A DNA stretch of 64,000 bases. Source: Otis tarda (taxonomy: Eukaryota > Chordata > Aves > Otidiformes > Otididae). Made by a program: the position numbers and the translations under genes. The notes beneath the pieces are model-generated. The model saw nothing but the letters and a program-made list of their open reading frames with translations, was not told the origin of the DNA and ran no database searches. Below, piece after piece: positions 1-14,214 of this stretch (positions are counted from its first letter, which is position 1; each line of letters begins with the position of its first letter). The stretch covers positions 15,022,001-15,086,000 of the forward strand of contig CM048560.1 of NCBI GenBank assembly GCA_026413225.1, read 5' to 3'.

Positions 1-2643
1 TGGATGGGAGCTGAAAAAGGCCAGTGTGGTTCTAAAGACCACGATCAAGGCTCTTGTTCCAGATCCCTTCTTAAGCAATAAATTCAATTAAAATATTTCT
101 TAAATTTACTTTTATTAAATATTCTTGGCTAGCTCTTGTCTAAAGCCATCACCAGATGTCTCTAGTTCCTTCTGTGGGCATTTATAAACATATGAAGGCA
201 AGACTTTTTTGCATAATCAAGAAGATACTTGTCTTCCATACAGATACCTTCCCCAAAGTAAACAGGCTTGAAATCCAGCTATCGCCCATGTACTTCTTGC
301 AGAGCTGCAAAGACATTTACATAAAGTATTGACATGAGTACTTGAACCAGTCCACCAAGAACTGTCAAAACAAGGCAGCAGTTAGTCATGCTACCGTATA
401 CTTTAAACAACTCATATTATGAGCAGCAGAGTGCTCCATAAATTTCAGCCTTCCTGTAGAGTTTAGGGCAATGCTATGTAGAAGGTGTAAAATTCATGTC
501 TGAAGTTTACAGGAAAAGTGATTCTCTATTACTAGCTATGACAAGGAGAGAAATTAACACCATCATTTAACAGTCAGAGTTGGAAAGTGGCATTTTTGGT
601 GGTACATCTCTGGTTCTGTATCCAGAAGTGGTGATAGAGCCAGGTTGTCCTTAATCAAAGGGGAAGGTAGCCAACTGCCCACACCTGGAAGTGCTCTCCA
701 CCATCGACCAACAGTATTTCCACTTTTTACAGAGTGAGCCTGGTATTTTTCACTCAGCTCTCATTTCATGCAATCACACCAATCATGCCAGCATCAACTG
801 AACCCATTCCACTGAAAGCACAGCTGCCCATTTTGGGGACAGGGCTTTTCTTCCTCATAATTGGGCTGCTGCCATTAGCTATGCACCAATGGCTGTCTAG
901 TCAAAAAAAAAAAGTTACAGCACTACAATAAAGAGTTCTGGTTTACATTAGGAAGCTATTTTTCAAGTGCTCTTTTCACACCCAGGTCTCAGGTTTCATT
1001 GTTTGCTCTTGTCTCTTCCTTACACTTCCAGGAAGTTCTAAAGCTTTATGTGGCGCATGGATCTGTCCCGCCACAGGTCAGAGCAGCGCAAATTCCTTTA
1101 GCTCCTGTACAGTCCAACTTGAGACACTACAAGGGTAGAGGGATTTTTACAAGCTTATAATTAGATATTGAAAACAAATTTGCTAATAAGTGATTAAGCT
1201 AATGTTTTGTTCTGGGGCATGTAGATTTTTTGGGTTTGTTTTTTGATGAAGAGGACTATCTTTACCAGCAAACAAATAAATACCCATTTAAAACTCTAAG
1301 ATGTAGGTGTAAAAACTTTAAGTAACTCTTACTGCAGTTGGAAATTACTGATCAGTAGTGTTGATTACCACTGCAGTTTTCCAAAAAACTTTAAGATTAA
1401 GAGACATTCACTGCTCTTCTGTCAGTTGCCTCAAAAGGAAACCATGAGAAGAGACACACAATGAAAAACAGCAGGTAATACCATACGAGACTCCTTATTA
1501 AAAACATAAAATGCCTTTCACTCTTGCTTTTATTAAGTCTACTTTTCAAGTCAAATGAAAGTTAGGTGAGCTGATTATATTACAAGTCACGTCAAACTAT
1601 TTCATTATCCACGTCCTACAGCACGATAGCCCACAGAATACCTTTTGAAAGCTCCAGAGCGACAGCAGCAGGTTGAATATAATGAACAGTGTTACAAATG
1701 GAGACACGAGACGACAGGTCTGGTGAAGAAGGAGTCTCCTGGAAACTGTAGGGCTGTAATTACTGAGCGCTGGTGCTGTCTCAGTTGGCTTTGAACAAAG
1801 GTAACCGCCTTCAGCAAGTTATATTTCCTCAGCCAGCTAAAATGAAACCAGTCAGAGACACAAATATTTATGATACACAATACATAACCAAAGTCATTGT
1901 CTGCTTTTATTACCTTATTTTTGTTATAGCTTTGAAGTCTCCCAGATCAACAGCACAAGAGAATTAAACAGTCAAGCACTGAATTGTTTTTAAATTAGAC
2001 TTCCAAAACTAGAAATGTTGAAGTTACATTTATAGGAAGACAAAATGTTTTTATTTCAGGCACTTTGCTTGCATGCCACTGTCGTTTCTCAATAATTCAT
2101 TCAGTTAGTCAATGAAGAATCTATCAAGCAGAAGTCAGTGAGAGGTGAGACCTCTGCCTCCCTGCACAGGAGCTCCCCTCAGCAAGCACTGAGCAGGAAC
2201 AGTTTTGGTGATAAAGGGAGTGTTGAGTGCAGACCATACAGTGCTGTAGGAGACCAGCAAGAGTGAGAAGAAAGCTCAGGCTAATCCATGTTTTCTCACC
2301 TGTGACCTGCTAAGTCTCAGACACGGGCTCACTTGGACTTGCATTCGCCATACAGCCAAAAATCATAGAGAACAGCAGACAGACATGTCATAATTAGATA
2401 AAAAGCAAAGGGAGAAAGAATATTATCTCTGTTGAAGTTATTCCTCTGTTAGTATCTGCATGCCTCAACTTCTGCTTCCCTTTCTCTTACCTCCTTTTCC
2501 TGGAGAAATCATGAATTCTGAAGATGCCTTTCCTAACATTAGTGATAACTATTAGCTCATATAATAGCTCCAGTTGTCTTCTCTCTCATATCATTGTTGC
2601 TCATCGTGATACCATACTCTTGCATGGTCCATTATTTAAGGGG

Positions 2644-2659
2644 AAAAAAAAAAAAAAAA
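2644..2659. repeat. Poly-A tract followed by ACACCACA
   Basis: A homopolymer run of about 16 A that passes directly into a C-containing A-rich tail. It is one of a recurring class of A-tracts in this window that end in ACC/CACC-like sequence. No retroposed body is recognisable upstream of it. Confidence 0.85.
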
Positions 2660-4936
2660 CACACCACAAAGCAAAAATAGAATAGGTTCTTAATGGTGCA
2701 ACAAAAAAGTACTACATGTTTGGAAAACCTCTTTATAATGAGCAATTAAAAAGGAGGGAAAAGGTAACTAGTGAAGAGGTTAATAATATGCCACAATATG
2801 ACATAAAATATAATGAATGGAATGAGAGAGGTCAGCCAGGTGCACTTGTGCAGCTGTCTCCAATTTTTTCAAAGATTTTGTATCACACAGTGCTCCTAAT
2901 GATATAAGAAGACAGCACATTTTAAAGTGGACAAAGTGACATATAAAATGAGTCTGCAGAAGTTACTGCAATAGTATTTGCATTGTATCTAGCAAATCCA
3001 GAATTTCATTTTATTTGCTGATTACCAGTTGTGGTTTACTTTTCACTGTGGAGGAGCGGAAAATGACCCACAGCAGAGTTTTTTATCAACTCTCAGGTAC
3101 TGTCACGTTACAAACGCATCAGGAAATGGTACACAAAAATTGCCCAGTGGAAGTGAAGGAGCAAAGAATGAAACAGAAGTTGCTTTGTATGCGCACGTTG
3201 CAAAGGAAAAGCCATTTTAACACTACCATCACAACAGGAAAGCTGGAAGAAGTGCACCAAACTAAGGACTCATGAAAAGGTAAAAACAGAGCAGGGCTCG
3301 CACTCTTGATCATGTTTCCACATATCTGCAAATCCCTCATTCTCATTTAAGCTCTGTGAATGAGAAATTCATCTGATAAAGGGGTTTTCTATCCTATTGC
3401 TCTGTTCTCCTCGAAGAGGTGGAACCAAAGCTATGAGACAAGCATGCCTTTGTCAGATCAAGCAGCAAACCTGGGAGAGTCCAGGACTACTTTGGGAGAA
3501 AAAGCAATAGCATTGTTGAGCCCTATCAAAAAGAAGAGCCCTTCCTGGGAGACCCCAAATGAGGAAAAGCGGTTACCGTACCCCAAGTGCATGTGAGAAG
3601 GAAATAGGAGCCAACCTGAATAGTTAAGTGTTTCAAATGGAAAGCAGGACCAGAACTGGCCAGATGGTGATGAGGCCACATGTCAGGAGCCAAATACATA
3701 AGTGAGGGTCAAGTTCATAGAAACAAGGGTGTCACCTAACCATAAAGTAAACCATTACTCTAACCACAGACTACGCAAGGCAAAAGTTGGTTGATCACAT
3801 TGCGTGTGCAGCTGCTGCACTGTTAGCAGCCCTGCACGCAAAAAAAAAAGGCTCCTATGTAACCAACATATCCTTTCCCAAGAAGCATCCACACTTCTAC
3901 CTTACCTACCACCCAACCAAAGCACTTCAGGACAAAGAAATAAAACCTTGAAATAAGGCAAACAGTGACTGTTAGTAAAACTTGACACACATACTCAAAA
4001 GCAGAGCAAAGCAAGTCTGTCAGCACGCATTCCCTATTTCTTCCCCAGAGGCTCCCACTTACCATTACCATAACTGCTGCGCCCTGAAGGGCTCTGCACA
4101 GCAACCGCGGTTCCACCTTCTTTAACAGATGCCTGCCCCTCATCACGTCTATTACCATGTTACATCCTCCCGCTGCTACTTTAAACAGTTTCTATTCATA
4201 GCATTGAGAACGGGCCATTTCACAAGGAGGCCAAAAGGAAGACAGCCGTGCTCAGTCTGGAACGCACAAACCAGCTGCACTGTGAGGTTCATGCTGTTAG
4301 TACTACGTCTTCCACTGAAGTGTTTGGTACTGCCAGCAGCCTAAGACCCTGAACACCAAGCTTGAGCAAGTCCTGGAATTCCAGTTTCCTTTTCCTCCGG
4401 TACAAGCTGTCAGCATCTTGCAGGTCACAAAAGCTAAATAAAACTGAAATCTCAACCAATTTTTTTCCAGTTTTTTTTCAAGCTGCCAGGTGCTCCATTT
4501 AGCTAGTTGGCATAGCACATTAGGAACTCATGAGACATGCTTCAGTATTTGACATGGAAAGAAGCACCTGCTCTGAGTCACACAGCGTACTGGAATGGAG
4601 ACTTGTGGAGCTGCTGCCCAGCTCAGGCACCCATTCAGCAGAGGCCACCTTGCCTGGTCAGAAGCAATTTACCCCTAACTTCAGTGTACTGGAAAGGTAG
4701 GATCGGCAAGGACTGCCTGGGACATCATGTCTACTCTCCTGTCCTCAGGCAGCCATACCACATATGCCTTTTTCTAAAATCTATCAAGCTCTCAAACTAC
4801 GTCTTAAAACTAGTTGAGGAGGGTTTGAAGAGGTAGATGAAGACAAGGTAAGATACTGCTATTAGACTGAAATTATGGCATCTACAATTGAGAAATATTT
4901 TTAACTTATCCTAACAGGACATCTGAATTTGCTTTT

Positions 4937-4956
4937 AAAAAAAAAAAAAAAAAAAA
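4937..4956. repeat. Poly-A tract, 20 bp
   Basis: An uninterrupted run of about 20 A. No recognisable retroposon body or target-site duplication lies beside it. It is probably polymorphic in length. Confidence 0.9.
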
Positions 4957-5526
4957 TCTGTCTTTCTACAGAGGCTCTTCAGCTTAACTACAGATAAGCT
5001 GTATGGTGTAGTACAGCTTCCTTCCGAACAGAGAAACATCAGCTCATTTCAATCAGGCTCCTAGATAAAATATTCAAATAACTGAAGTGGCAAAGAAGAT
5101 TGAAAATCTTTTGCATTCTGATAATGCGTCACACATGGTTGCTGAGGGCATTGTTAACATGCACACGTACACCCACTGATGAAGATTTGAGGGTTTGCTA
5201 TATGTGATATGCGAGTTTGTAAATTTGTTTGTAAGCCTGCTACTGATATTTGCTGACTATAATATTCTATATGACTGCCTTATATGGAGGGGTGAAGGTT
5301 TTCTGCCAATTGATTCCTTATTGTACCTCATCAAATACAACAAAAACTATCTATCAGTGAAATGATGTCTGCTACCATGTGATTTTCATTACACAAATCA
5401 TTTTGTGTCAGATAAGCAAGTTTTGGCTGAAAGCAAGAATTCAAATTCCTGGTTTGGGGCTTCTGGATTTGTCTCCTCTGCATAAGAAGGCATTGAAAGA
5501 ACTATACAAATAAGGAAATCACATGG

Positions 5527-5554
5527 TTTTTTGTTTGTTTGTTTGTTTGTTTTT
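5527..5554. repeat. (GTTT)n microsatellite
   Basis: A run of T followed by about five GTTT units and a short T tail. It is a simple tetranucleotide repeat with no associated gene. Confidence 0.9.
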
Positions 5555-8500
5555 AGTAAAGTTGAAAGCTTTCACAGTTGCGTTCATCACAAAAGAAACA
5601 GAGTTCAGAGGCGCTGCCTAAACACGTTAAACAATTCCCGCACTGCACTACTAGTGGTAAATATCCATTCGATGACATTTAAGAGCCCTGGATAATCAAG
5701 AGAGATTGTTCTTAAAATAACATCTCCAACTTCACTCAGATAAAAGTTTATATCCCTATATTTCTGATCAAAAACTTAGGATGCAATTGGGAATATTGCA
5801 CAGTAGATTTGTCCTACAAAAAATTAAACCAGGAAAGCAATTGCAATCATATTCTAAGCAGAGATTTTGAAAGAGGAAAAACAAAGCGAAATACAGACAA
5901 TAATTGCTAATGTCAATCCATTCAGACATTATTATCTTTTATCTGCAGACTGCCTGTAACACTCTCAGTAATGTCTTGGTAGGCAAGGCAACATGCAATA
6001 TCCTTTCCAACTTGGTTCTTCGTTAAAGAGTATCCCTTTCTATATGCTACGTCACTTACGTTGTTCATGCTTCTGTTAATATAGAGTGTGTTATGTTGCC
6101 AAGTGTGCTAAAGAATTCAGCATCTGTTACGTATCTTTTCCTTATTTAGGGTAAACAGTATGTATTTATTAAGAACCCTGTCTCTGTTGATTAACCACCC
6201 TGTTTCTCCCTTCCTTCCCCATTTGCAATTCTCTTCCTTAAAATTTCTGCCTGGACTAAATCTCTGCCTGTACACACTCCATACAGCACAACAATATAAA
6301 TGAGATGAGACTAAATTAATTGGTCATATTAGACCCCATGAAACAGATTTTAAGTGCAGTTATGAGTATTTTTGCACCTATACAGAACACAGAGGTGCTG
6401 CCCAAGCCGTGGAGCGATAACCTCTTGCATGTGTAAGAAAAGAGGAATTGCTGCACAGAAAAGGAACTCTTCCTTTGCGAGTTCTCTCACCTAGCCTGCC
6501 AGTTCCCTTCATAAACTGGAGATGAAAGAGAACAGCAGACTTTACTGATGTGTTTGCTTTATGAAAATATATTTGTATGACTGGAGGGTGAAAACAGACA
6601 CAGCACTATCTAGAGCTCAAAAGATATGTGAAGGCCTTTCCCAAGCAAAGCAATGTAATTCCTGAGAGTCCAGCAATCACATTGCAGTAACTTCACTTGC
6701 AGCGGTATTAGAACCAGCCTGAGAAAGACTGCAAACAAGTACCTTTCTCTGCTTTTCCTGCTGGTTTTTCAAACCTCTTTAGCATCTTTGGATGGAAGGA
6801 CACACACAAGCCCCGTGAGCATGACTCATGTAGTTTTACTGTGTGTTAAAGTCTATGTTAACTCTACTCCTCTGTCCAAATTAAGTTTAGCATTTCCTGT
6901 AATGAAATCTGAGGAAAAAGAAGCCTGTCACTTTAATACAGCTTCCAAATCACAGCAGTGCTAATGAGGTATTTTAGAAGAGATTTTATATTTATTCAAA
7001 GCAAAGAGCAAATATAAAGTACTTTTCTAGACAAAGAAAAAAATCATAACAAGAACCCTAATGATACAGTAATAAATAAGAGAAATACAATGCTGCTCTT
7101 GAGCATGGACATAAATCAGATGCTGGTGTGCTCCCTGCTGCTCATGTGTGGTGTTGCTCATCACTACCATTATTTACACTTGGGGGGGTGGAATCTTTAA
7201 AAAAATTAGGGTTTGACTGATTTCAGTCCAAACTCAGAAAGCTGAATTATGCTAATCACAAACAAAATATTTTCCACTGAGGTCACTGAACAACTGGGAA
7301 TTCTCAGGGAGCACAATGAAATCCACTATAAGGGAAAACATCAATTTCATTATTTGTTCACTTCTGGTAATTCATACAGGAGGCACATGAGCTTTCAATT
7401 TCTGCTAACAGAATATAAGGTATATTAGTTGTACAGGAAGACATTCACAATTTTTTTAAACAAAACTTCACATGACCTGTCACTGTTCCTTTTTGTATGG
7501 TTTTAATTCTCAAAATGTAAACCTTTCCAGATGGAACTGTCTTCACTTTCCCAAATACTTCTAAGCCCTTTGTACTAAACCTCACAAAGTAGTCCATCCT
7601 CAGTAATTTTTGCCTTTCTCCTGGCCTCGCTGCTAGAAGGTGAACCACAAGAGAGATGGGTTGCAATCCCAAAACAGAAGTTGGCTCCACGCCGGCGAGG
7701 AGCGCACGAGCTGCTTGTGGCTCTGCTGGCTGGCTCTGGCCCCTGGAAGGGTAAGGGGACTCCCAGGACCCAGCCCGAGAGCCGTAGGGCTCCCCAGGGA
7801 CAGGTCACCCCAAACTGACTGGGGCATCTGTCCGCTTTAGAAAGCAAATGAGCTTTTCACTATGGCTTTTCCTGTGTGAGGTGGGTCATTAGGAAGCAGA
7901 GAGCATCCACACGTGCTCCAGAGAAATGTTGTCCGCTGTCAGCTCAGCTTTTTTTTCTTGGCAAGAGGTGTTAAGATTCTCCCAGCCAGGAAAGGAGAAC
8001 AAGTAACATAACACCGCTGGCAATCCTGCTGGAAGTGCAGGAAGGGAAAAAAAAAAAAAAAAACCACCACCAAAAAAAAAACCAACCCACAAAATAAAAG
8101 AAATAAAAATAGTTTACCATGTCAAGACTTTAATAAGAGAAAGATTCCCAGGTAAAGTGCTGCCTGAACAGGAAGGCTTGGGACTGCAAGGCAAGAGAGC
8201 ATCTCCTTACCGGGTGCAGGGAGAGAGGCTCCACATGTGCTCCAAGTAAACACAGAGCATCACATCAAAGCCACCTGACTCCACCAGCCATTTTTCTGCC
8301 TAATGGGAATAACCTGGAGGACCCCAAATACTGCCTAACAGCTTGGATGAAAGAGGACAGAGAAGGATTTGCTGTACTCTAACTGAATTGGAGTTTGCAC
8401 TACAACGAAGATAAAAGAATATTTGTTTTTCCTCATTATATGAAGCTTTTTCAACAAAATAATTAACTGTAGCATAACAGAAAGCTTCACTGGGTAAGAA

Positions 8501-8689
8501 TTTTTAAAGCATGGGTTGCAATCCGACTATTCCACTGAAAATGAATTTGAAAGGCCATGTAGAAAAAAAAAAAGAAGAAGTGATGCTTTTTTTAGAACTT
8601 TATTTTTTTAATATTTTCTACCCTCGTAAAAGCATAACCATCAAAGCAAATAAAAGTTTAATAAGAAAAAACATTTTAAATGAAAAACC
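5555..8689. other. Noncoding DNA, small GC-richer patch at 7.68-7.83 kb
   Basis: No gene recognised. Most of the stretch is AT-rich. A local GC-richer patch at about 7680-7830 contains several overlapping open frames of 64-90 codons on both strands. That is what a patch of raised GC gives by chance, because it has few stop codons. None of these peptides resembles a known family. Simple tracts include a G run near 7182 and poly-A at 8047-8063. Confidence 0.65.
8047..8063. repeat. Poly-A followed by CCACCACC and a second A-tract
   Basis: A run of 17 A, then CCACCACC, then a second run of about 9-10 A and CCAACCCAC. It is the clearest example of the A-tract plus ACC pattern that recurs through the window. 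Confidence 0.9.
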
Positions 8690-8945
8690 ATGATTAACTT
8701 ATTAAGACCCATTAAGTGTATAATTACAAGGATTCTATTACATTAAGATACCAATTTCTTTAAAGCCAGAAATAATACCTGCTGAAACTTTAATTATTTA
8801 AATGAGAAGAGAAAGAGGCATGTTATCTTCTCTGACAAAGATTAAAATCAATTTAATTGCTTCTCTGCTGCATTGACATGATTCTTGCTGTGAGTCAAGC
8901 AACCAAAAAGGGAAATTAATACTGCAGCTGTTAATCAAGTGATAT
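8690..8945. promoter_or_regulatory. Candidate conserved noncoding regulatory block
   Basis: An AT-rich block free of simple repeats and dense in homeodomain-type cores: TTAATTA-like sequence, ATTAAG, TTTAATTG and several TAATT/ATTAA sites. A GACAAAGATTAAAATCAAT segment near 8834 combines a TCF/LEF-like ACAAAG core with ATTA-type sites. It has no coding potential. This texture is typical of vertebrate developmental enhancers, but conservation could not be tested here, so the call rests on motif density alone. It could equally be ordinary AT-rich intron. Confidence 0.25.
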
Positions 8946-11501
8946 TTGTGTGCTCCATCTTATTATAGCCAGAGAAAGAATAACTGCTACTTTGGAGAGT
9001 TTGTCCACACTATATTTCATAGAATTTTTTTGCTTCAAAGAGCACCTTTACTTAATTTGAGTTGCAAGCATCTCCAGGTGACACGCAGCCTGAGAAAATT
9101 GTATGTTACATTGTTTGATCCCCTCGTAAAAATTGTTCTGCCAAGAGTGAGGTTTGTTTCAAATTAAATTCACCCTTGGGTATCTGACTCGCTAGTATGA
9201 AATTATGAAGTCACACCAAAAAGGGATAAAAATACAGCTGGAGGAGGGGGGTTGCCTGTGAATCATAATATATTTTCAAGGAAGAAAGCAGGTCAAAAAT
9301 CAACAATTTCAGTAAAATTAGAACATGCATTTGAAAACATGTAACAGCTGAGCACGCAGCACGACCCATGGCTTCTAGCTGCTGATTTAAAAATGTTTAT
9401 CCTTGCAGTGCCTTTGTTAAACCTCTGCACCAAGTGAATATTCAGCAACATCTACAGTCGACAAATTAATGTATCTGATTGTAAGAAAAATGGTATTGTG
9501 AAATATTTATAAGTTGTGAAATACAAACCCGTGTGGTGCCTCATCATCTCTTATCAGCCTTTGTTAACTTTACAGATGATGAGAAGCACCAGAATAACTG
9601 AGGTTGTCAAAACCAATAGATCTCAGAGGCTCAGCACTGGCACAGTTCAGTTCCACCTAAAGTCCATTCTTGAGAACTTTTAACTCCTTCACTCCTCTTC
9701 ATTGAGTGGAAATCGATTCCATTACCTGGTTGTTACATACTGTTCGTGTACCAGGTGGCCCAGGCACTGCCCTAGATATTTCAGGATGCACAGGCAGCAC
9801 TTTGGGGAAGAACTTGTGTTAATAAAATGACAGACAAATACCAAGTAGCTTGATTTAAACAAGACTTAAAGTACTGTCTGGATCTTCTTGGAAAAGCTGG
9901 AATCCAGAAAGAGCAAAATAAGAGTAAAATTCTTGGAGAAAGGGCTTTCTTGGGACAATATGCGTGTATTTGCTAACAGGGCTAGAATAGTTTTTAAACA
10001 CTATTTGTGCACTTCATGCACTAACAATAGTTAAATGGCTAAGTACAGAGTTAAATGAGTGGTCTTAAACTGCAAATCTGGTTTGATTTGGATTTATTCC
10101 AAAGAATCAGTGAATGCAAGGAGTCAAACCTCTTCTTCTAAATTATTTAAGCAGTTTCATTTTTTTCTAGTGCTTTAAACTGGGTACCGGCTCACTTCAC
10201 AGTCCCTTCTGCAGCTGACTGTGCTGCTCTCCTGACCACCAGCGCATCTTCAGTTTGGCCAAAAGCAGCTGTGACAGATCCCAAAGGCTGATTTTTAAGA
10301 AAGGAAAGCTTCAGTGGGACTGCAGTAACCAGCCTGGGTTTGTGTTGTGACAGGCTCCCAGAACTCAGATGTTCTTTAAATCAGAAGCCAGGAAGCCCTA
10401 TTTAGAAGGGACTTAGGCACCATTCTAAGATCTTGTACATAAGCACTCAAAAGCAGACCTAGTCCTGAGCCTACCTTTTGGTTCACTAGGGACAAAAACA
10501 AGCTGTTGTCTGTAAGATAGCCCCATTAACCACCCATCATTACTGCCCCCTCTCATTTTACCTCCCATTCTAGCAATTGCCAGGGCTCCCCCCATCACTC
10601 TGGGATAATTTGCGGAAAAACACCCTGGTGAGACCCACAGCCAGAGAATTTCACCAAGTAAGTACAGCATGTTTGCTTCACCTGTGTGCATCCTGCCACC
10701 CCCAGGACAGCAGCCAGGCAGTACCCACTCTGGAGAGAGACAATAGCAGGGAGGAAGGAAGACATCAGACAAGCCACTAGGACCACATGTGAACATAGCA
10801 GCATTTTGTGGCATGTTTACTTACTTTCTTGTAAATACATAAGTCTAGTACACAGAAAACTGAATTTGCAAATCTCCTGGAGGCCTTGCAAGCCACACAG
10901 CTCCCCAAGGAGCTGCAGGGAGTAGAGGATCGGCAAAAGCAAGGTGCGCAAGGCATCTGCGCTCTGGGCGACGCACCAAAGACTGGAGAAGCTGTAAGCC
11001 AGACAAGAAGGCTGGCATGCTCTGGAGCAGCAAAGTGGGCCTCAGAAAAGAGGTCAAGAAATTTGAGCTGCTGTTCAGCGGGAGACAAAGCCAAGAAATC
11101 CAACGGCAGTCTCTGATCAGCATCAAAGAAGATTTTTCCTGGTTTTGTAACCTGATGGGCAGGGCGCCGCCTGCATTAGACCATCCTCAGAGGGGCAGGT
11201 TAGTGCCACCAAGAAGAACAGAACACGAGCAAGAGTCACCATAACCATACAGAGGAAAATAAATCTGTCATGGAGATGAGAGAGGAATAACAGCAAGCTT
11301 TCACTGTGCCTGCCAGCCACCAGCAGTTTCTGCACGTGTGCACGCACACGCCCACGGGCTCAGAAGGAAGCCTTGGCTGAACGCAACACGAGTAGGGGCT
11401 CAAAATAAGCCACAGCATCAGAGTAAAACTTTTCACTCGACTGACAGGGCAAACTAATATATCCAATAATGATCACCTTCTCCGGTGTGTGCAGTAGGAA
11501 G

Positions 11502-11538
11502 AAAAAAAAAAACCAAAAAAAACCACACACACACACAC
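11502..11538. repeat. A-rich tract plus (CA)n microsatellite
   Basis: Two A runs separated by CC, followed by about seven CA dinucleotides. A compound simple repeat. Confidence 0.85.
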
Positions 11539-12029
11539 GGTTAGAGAAGGAGATTGATAGAATGAGTCCAATTTTATTTTCCACAAAGTGTGACACAGCA
11601 GGCTTCACTTGCTTTGATACCTGTCAGAGGGTCTTTGTCACCAAGAGACAGTCTGTCCATTTTCTAGGCAAAAGTGGGATTGACTTAGTGGTTGCTTCTC
11701 ATAAGAGTCCTAAATGTAATCCTACATATCTCTAGGAATAAACAGAAGTGTTCCATCTTGTTTGACAAGGATAACATTATGTTCCCTCTCTTCTTTCGCT
11801 CACATCTTGTCCATCCTACCTCTAGCTGTAGGATGCCACAGCAGTAAAAGAGTTCTTGGCGCATGCTGTGAAAGCCACATGTGTTCGGCAGCAACTTTTT
11901 TTCTGTCTACATGGTTACGCCTCAGTCAGTCAGGCTTACTATTACCATTTATATTGATCAGTATGTGAGGGTTTTGTGGCCAACCACCTTGCTAGACCGA
12001 GCAACTGACTAGGAATACAAGAAAAAAGG

Positions 12030-12045
12030 AAAAAAAAAAAAAAAA
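12030..12045. repeat. Poly-A tract, 16 bp
   Basis: An uninterrupted run of 16 A preceded by a purine-rich GAAAAAAGG segment. No retroposon body is recognised. Confidence 0.9.
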
Positions 12046-14195
12046 CACTTAAGACAGACAATCAAGAGCTACAAAGTCATTTTAGGTAATTCAGTAATAT
12101 CCTTTGTCATGAAACATTAAAGCAAAGTGCCTAGAATTGTTGGGTGTACAGAGTTCAGCACTTTCCAGTCAGTCTGGTGCTCACCTTTGTAAGGGCTGCA
12201 TTGCCAGAAGCCGCATACCACCCTCCCCAGAGCAGCAGAGCTCAGCTCTGCGGAAGAGGGAGGCAAAAGTGGAGGATCCTTATGGGACAGGGAAAGCTGG
12301 TGGGAGGGGGAGAACAGGATAAAAACTCCTGGCTCCAGGGTACCCATTTGAATCGGTGGAGAATAGCATCCAAACATCTTGCATGCACCTTCAGCAGCTT
12401 ACACAAAATAGGCTTGAAACCGTGATCCAGTTGACAGCACTGCCTTCTCAAAAAGCTGTCCACGTGGACTCTAGAGCGCGATGCATTTGGAGCACCCGAG
12501 CTTTCCTTCACCACCTGTAACACCAGCTCACAGCCAAGGGAGACAACCAAAGCAGCACTGAATGACACCGTGGCTCAGCCAACATTACCCGTAAGTCACA
12601 GATCCCTTCGAAATGCTAAGCGTAGTGCTACTTATGTCCAATGCAGACCCAAATGTACTTAAACAGTCTAGAGAAAGAGAAATGAGAGAAACATTTCTGG
12701 AGTTTCAATAGATCCCATCTTTTTTTTTGTTATTGATTTCAAATAAAAGAAAGCCATTCTTCTGGATGTAAAAGTGTTTTCAATGTGTATTTTGATACAT
12801 TATTGTGGAAAATCTTCCAACAGCTATCTTCTTTTCCCAGTACTTCACTTTCACAAATGGCAGATGAACATGGCTTGCTTTTATTAACTATAAGCCTTAA
12901 ACCCTCCCACTCCTCTCAACAATGACTCTGATTCCAATTGGATTTTTGCACTTCTTTCCTCTCTTTGTAGAGATGGAGAGAAATGTTCTCTCACTGCTCA
13001 GCATGGTGCCAAGCTGAACATCTTTAACACCTGCAATACTCCATAGCCAAGGTCCCACTCCTGCTAGAAGCTGTGGTGTTTGCAGTAGTGACAGGGAGGT
13101 ATTATAAAGGGAAATAAAGCCTGATTTTATTTTTCTTGTGAACATAATTTCATTGAAGAAAATGGGTCAGAACCCAAGGTCAACAATATCTATTTTTCTT
13201 GAGCCAGACAGATTTGGTAAAGGTTTCTTCATGTTCTTCCTTACCATATATTATTTCTGACACGGAAAGCATTATTAGAAAGCACATCAATCTGCTGGTA
13301 TGGGGAGAGCCTGATCTGTGGTGGCAAGTGTGCGAAAGAACTCCTGCTTGCCATTCTGGTGTGCTGGGAGTGCAGTCTCATTTCTCTGTAATTCTGCACA
13401 GAACACCAAGAATCCATGTGAGATAGTCACTTTTTCTGGACACTACCAGCCAGAACAAAAATAGAGATAAGGCGTATTTTATAACCAGTATTTTGGCCTC
13501 AACAGCCTTTTTCTCAGCCAGGAGCATTTCATAAAATTAGAAATAGTGTGTTCAAAACACGTTTCTGGTCCTGTACAGCCTGCCAGGAAGCAAAAGGACA
13601 TTAGAAGCTTATCAGATTTCTAACGTCTGAAGTTTTCTTCAGTCATGCATTCTCCCTTCTTTCCTCATGACTTCCTTCAACACTGATAATTTGCAACAAG
13701 GCTAGCAGAAACAGGAAGGAGGGAGTGAAAGGTGTCCCCACATCTTTCAACATCAGTAGTTTTTGTATTCTGACAGTACAGGAACACAGCTAACAGCTTA
13801 GCATATGTCACTCTTGAGAAACAGTCATCATCAGGGGCACAGGGAAAACAGAGGGAAAGACATGAAGAGTAGTGGTGCAACTTATGTATTTGGGAGCTGG
13901 GAAGCCCCACACTTCAGGTGCCTAACAGGATTCTGTACTAGGTGCTCTACAAGGATGTTGCAATGATTAATTTGTGCTTTACTGCTGTATCACTGACATC
14001 TGCAGCAAGTTAACCTCTCTGCCTCAATTTTATCTCCTGCAAATTACAGATTGTAGTTACTGAGGGATCTAAGGCTTGAAAATGCACAGAATGGCCACCA
14101 ACTATTGGCACAAAAAAGTCTTCTATGATGCCCGTGGATGTGTAATTCAATACTGTATGAAAAGAATGCACCTTGGTTTGTATGCGAGACTGGCT

Positions 14196-14214
14196 GGGGG
14201 TTGGGGGGGGAGGG
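14196..14214 (+). repeat. G-rich tract with G-quadruplex potential
   Basis: G-runs of five and eight, then three, separated by TT and A. The long run can be split, so four G3 runs with short loops are available, which meets the usual G-quadruplex pattern. It is isolated in AT-rich DNA and not at a recognisable promoter. Confidence 0.7.

Larger units (their letters stand above)
1..5526. other. AT-rich noncoding DNA, no gene recognised
   Basis: I see no recognisable exon here. Open frames are short (111 codons at most, minus strand near 3.8-4.2 kb), lack recognisable domains and usually overlap open frames on the other strand. Two splice-donor-like sequences occur: AAG|GTAAGA on the + strand (intron start 4848) and ATG|GTAAGT on the minus strand (plus coordinates 4057-4062). 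Neither is attached to a convincing exon. The stretch contains A-tracts at about 903-913, 2644-2659 and 4937-4956. It reads as intron or intergenic sequence. Confidence 0.7.

Noticed and set aside
4057-4062. Strong minus-strand splice-donor look-alike ATG|GTAAGT
   Set aside because: No acceptor or conserved coding sequence defines an exon next to it.
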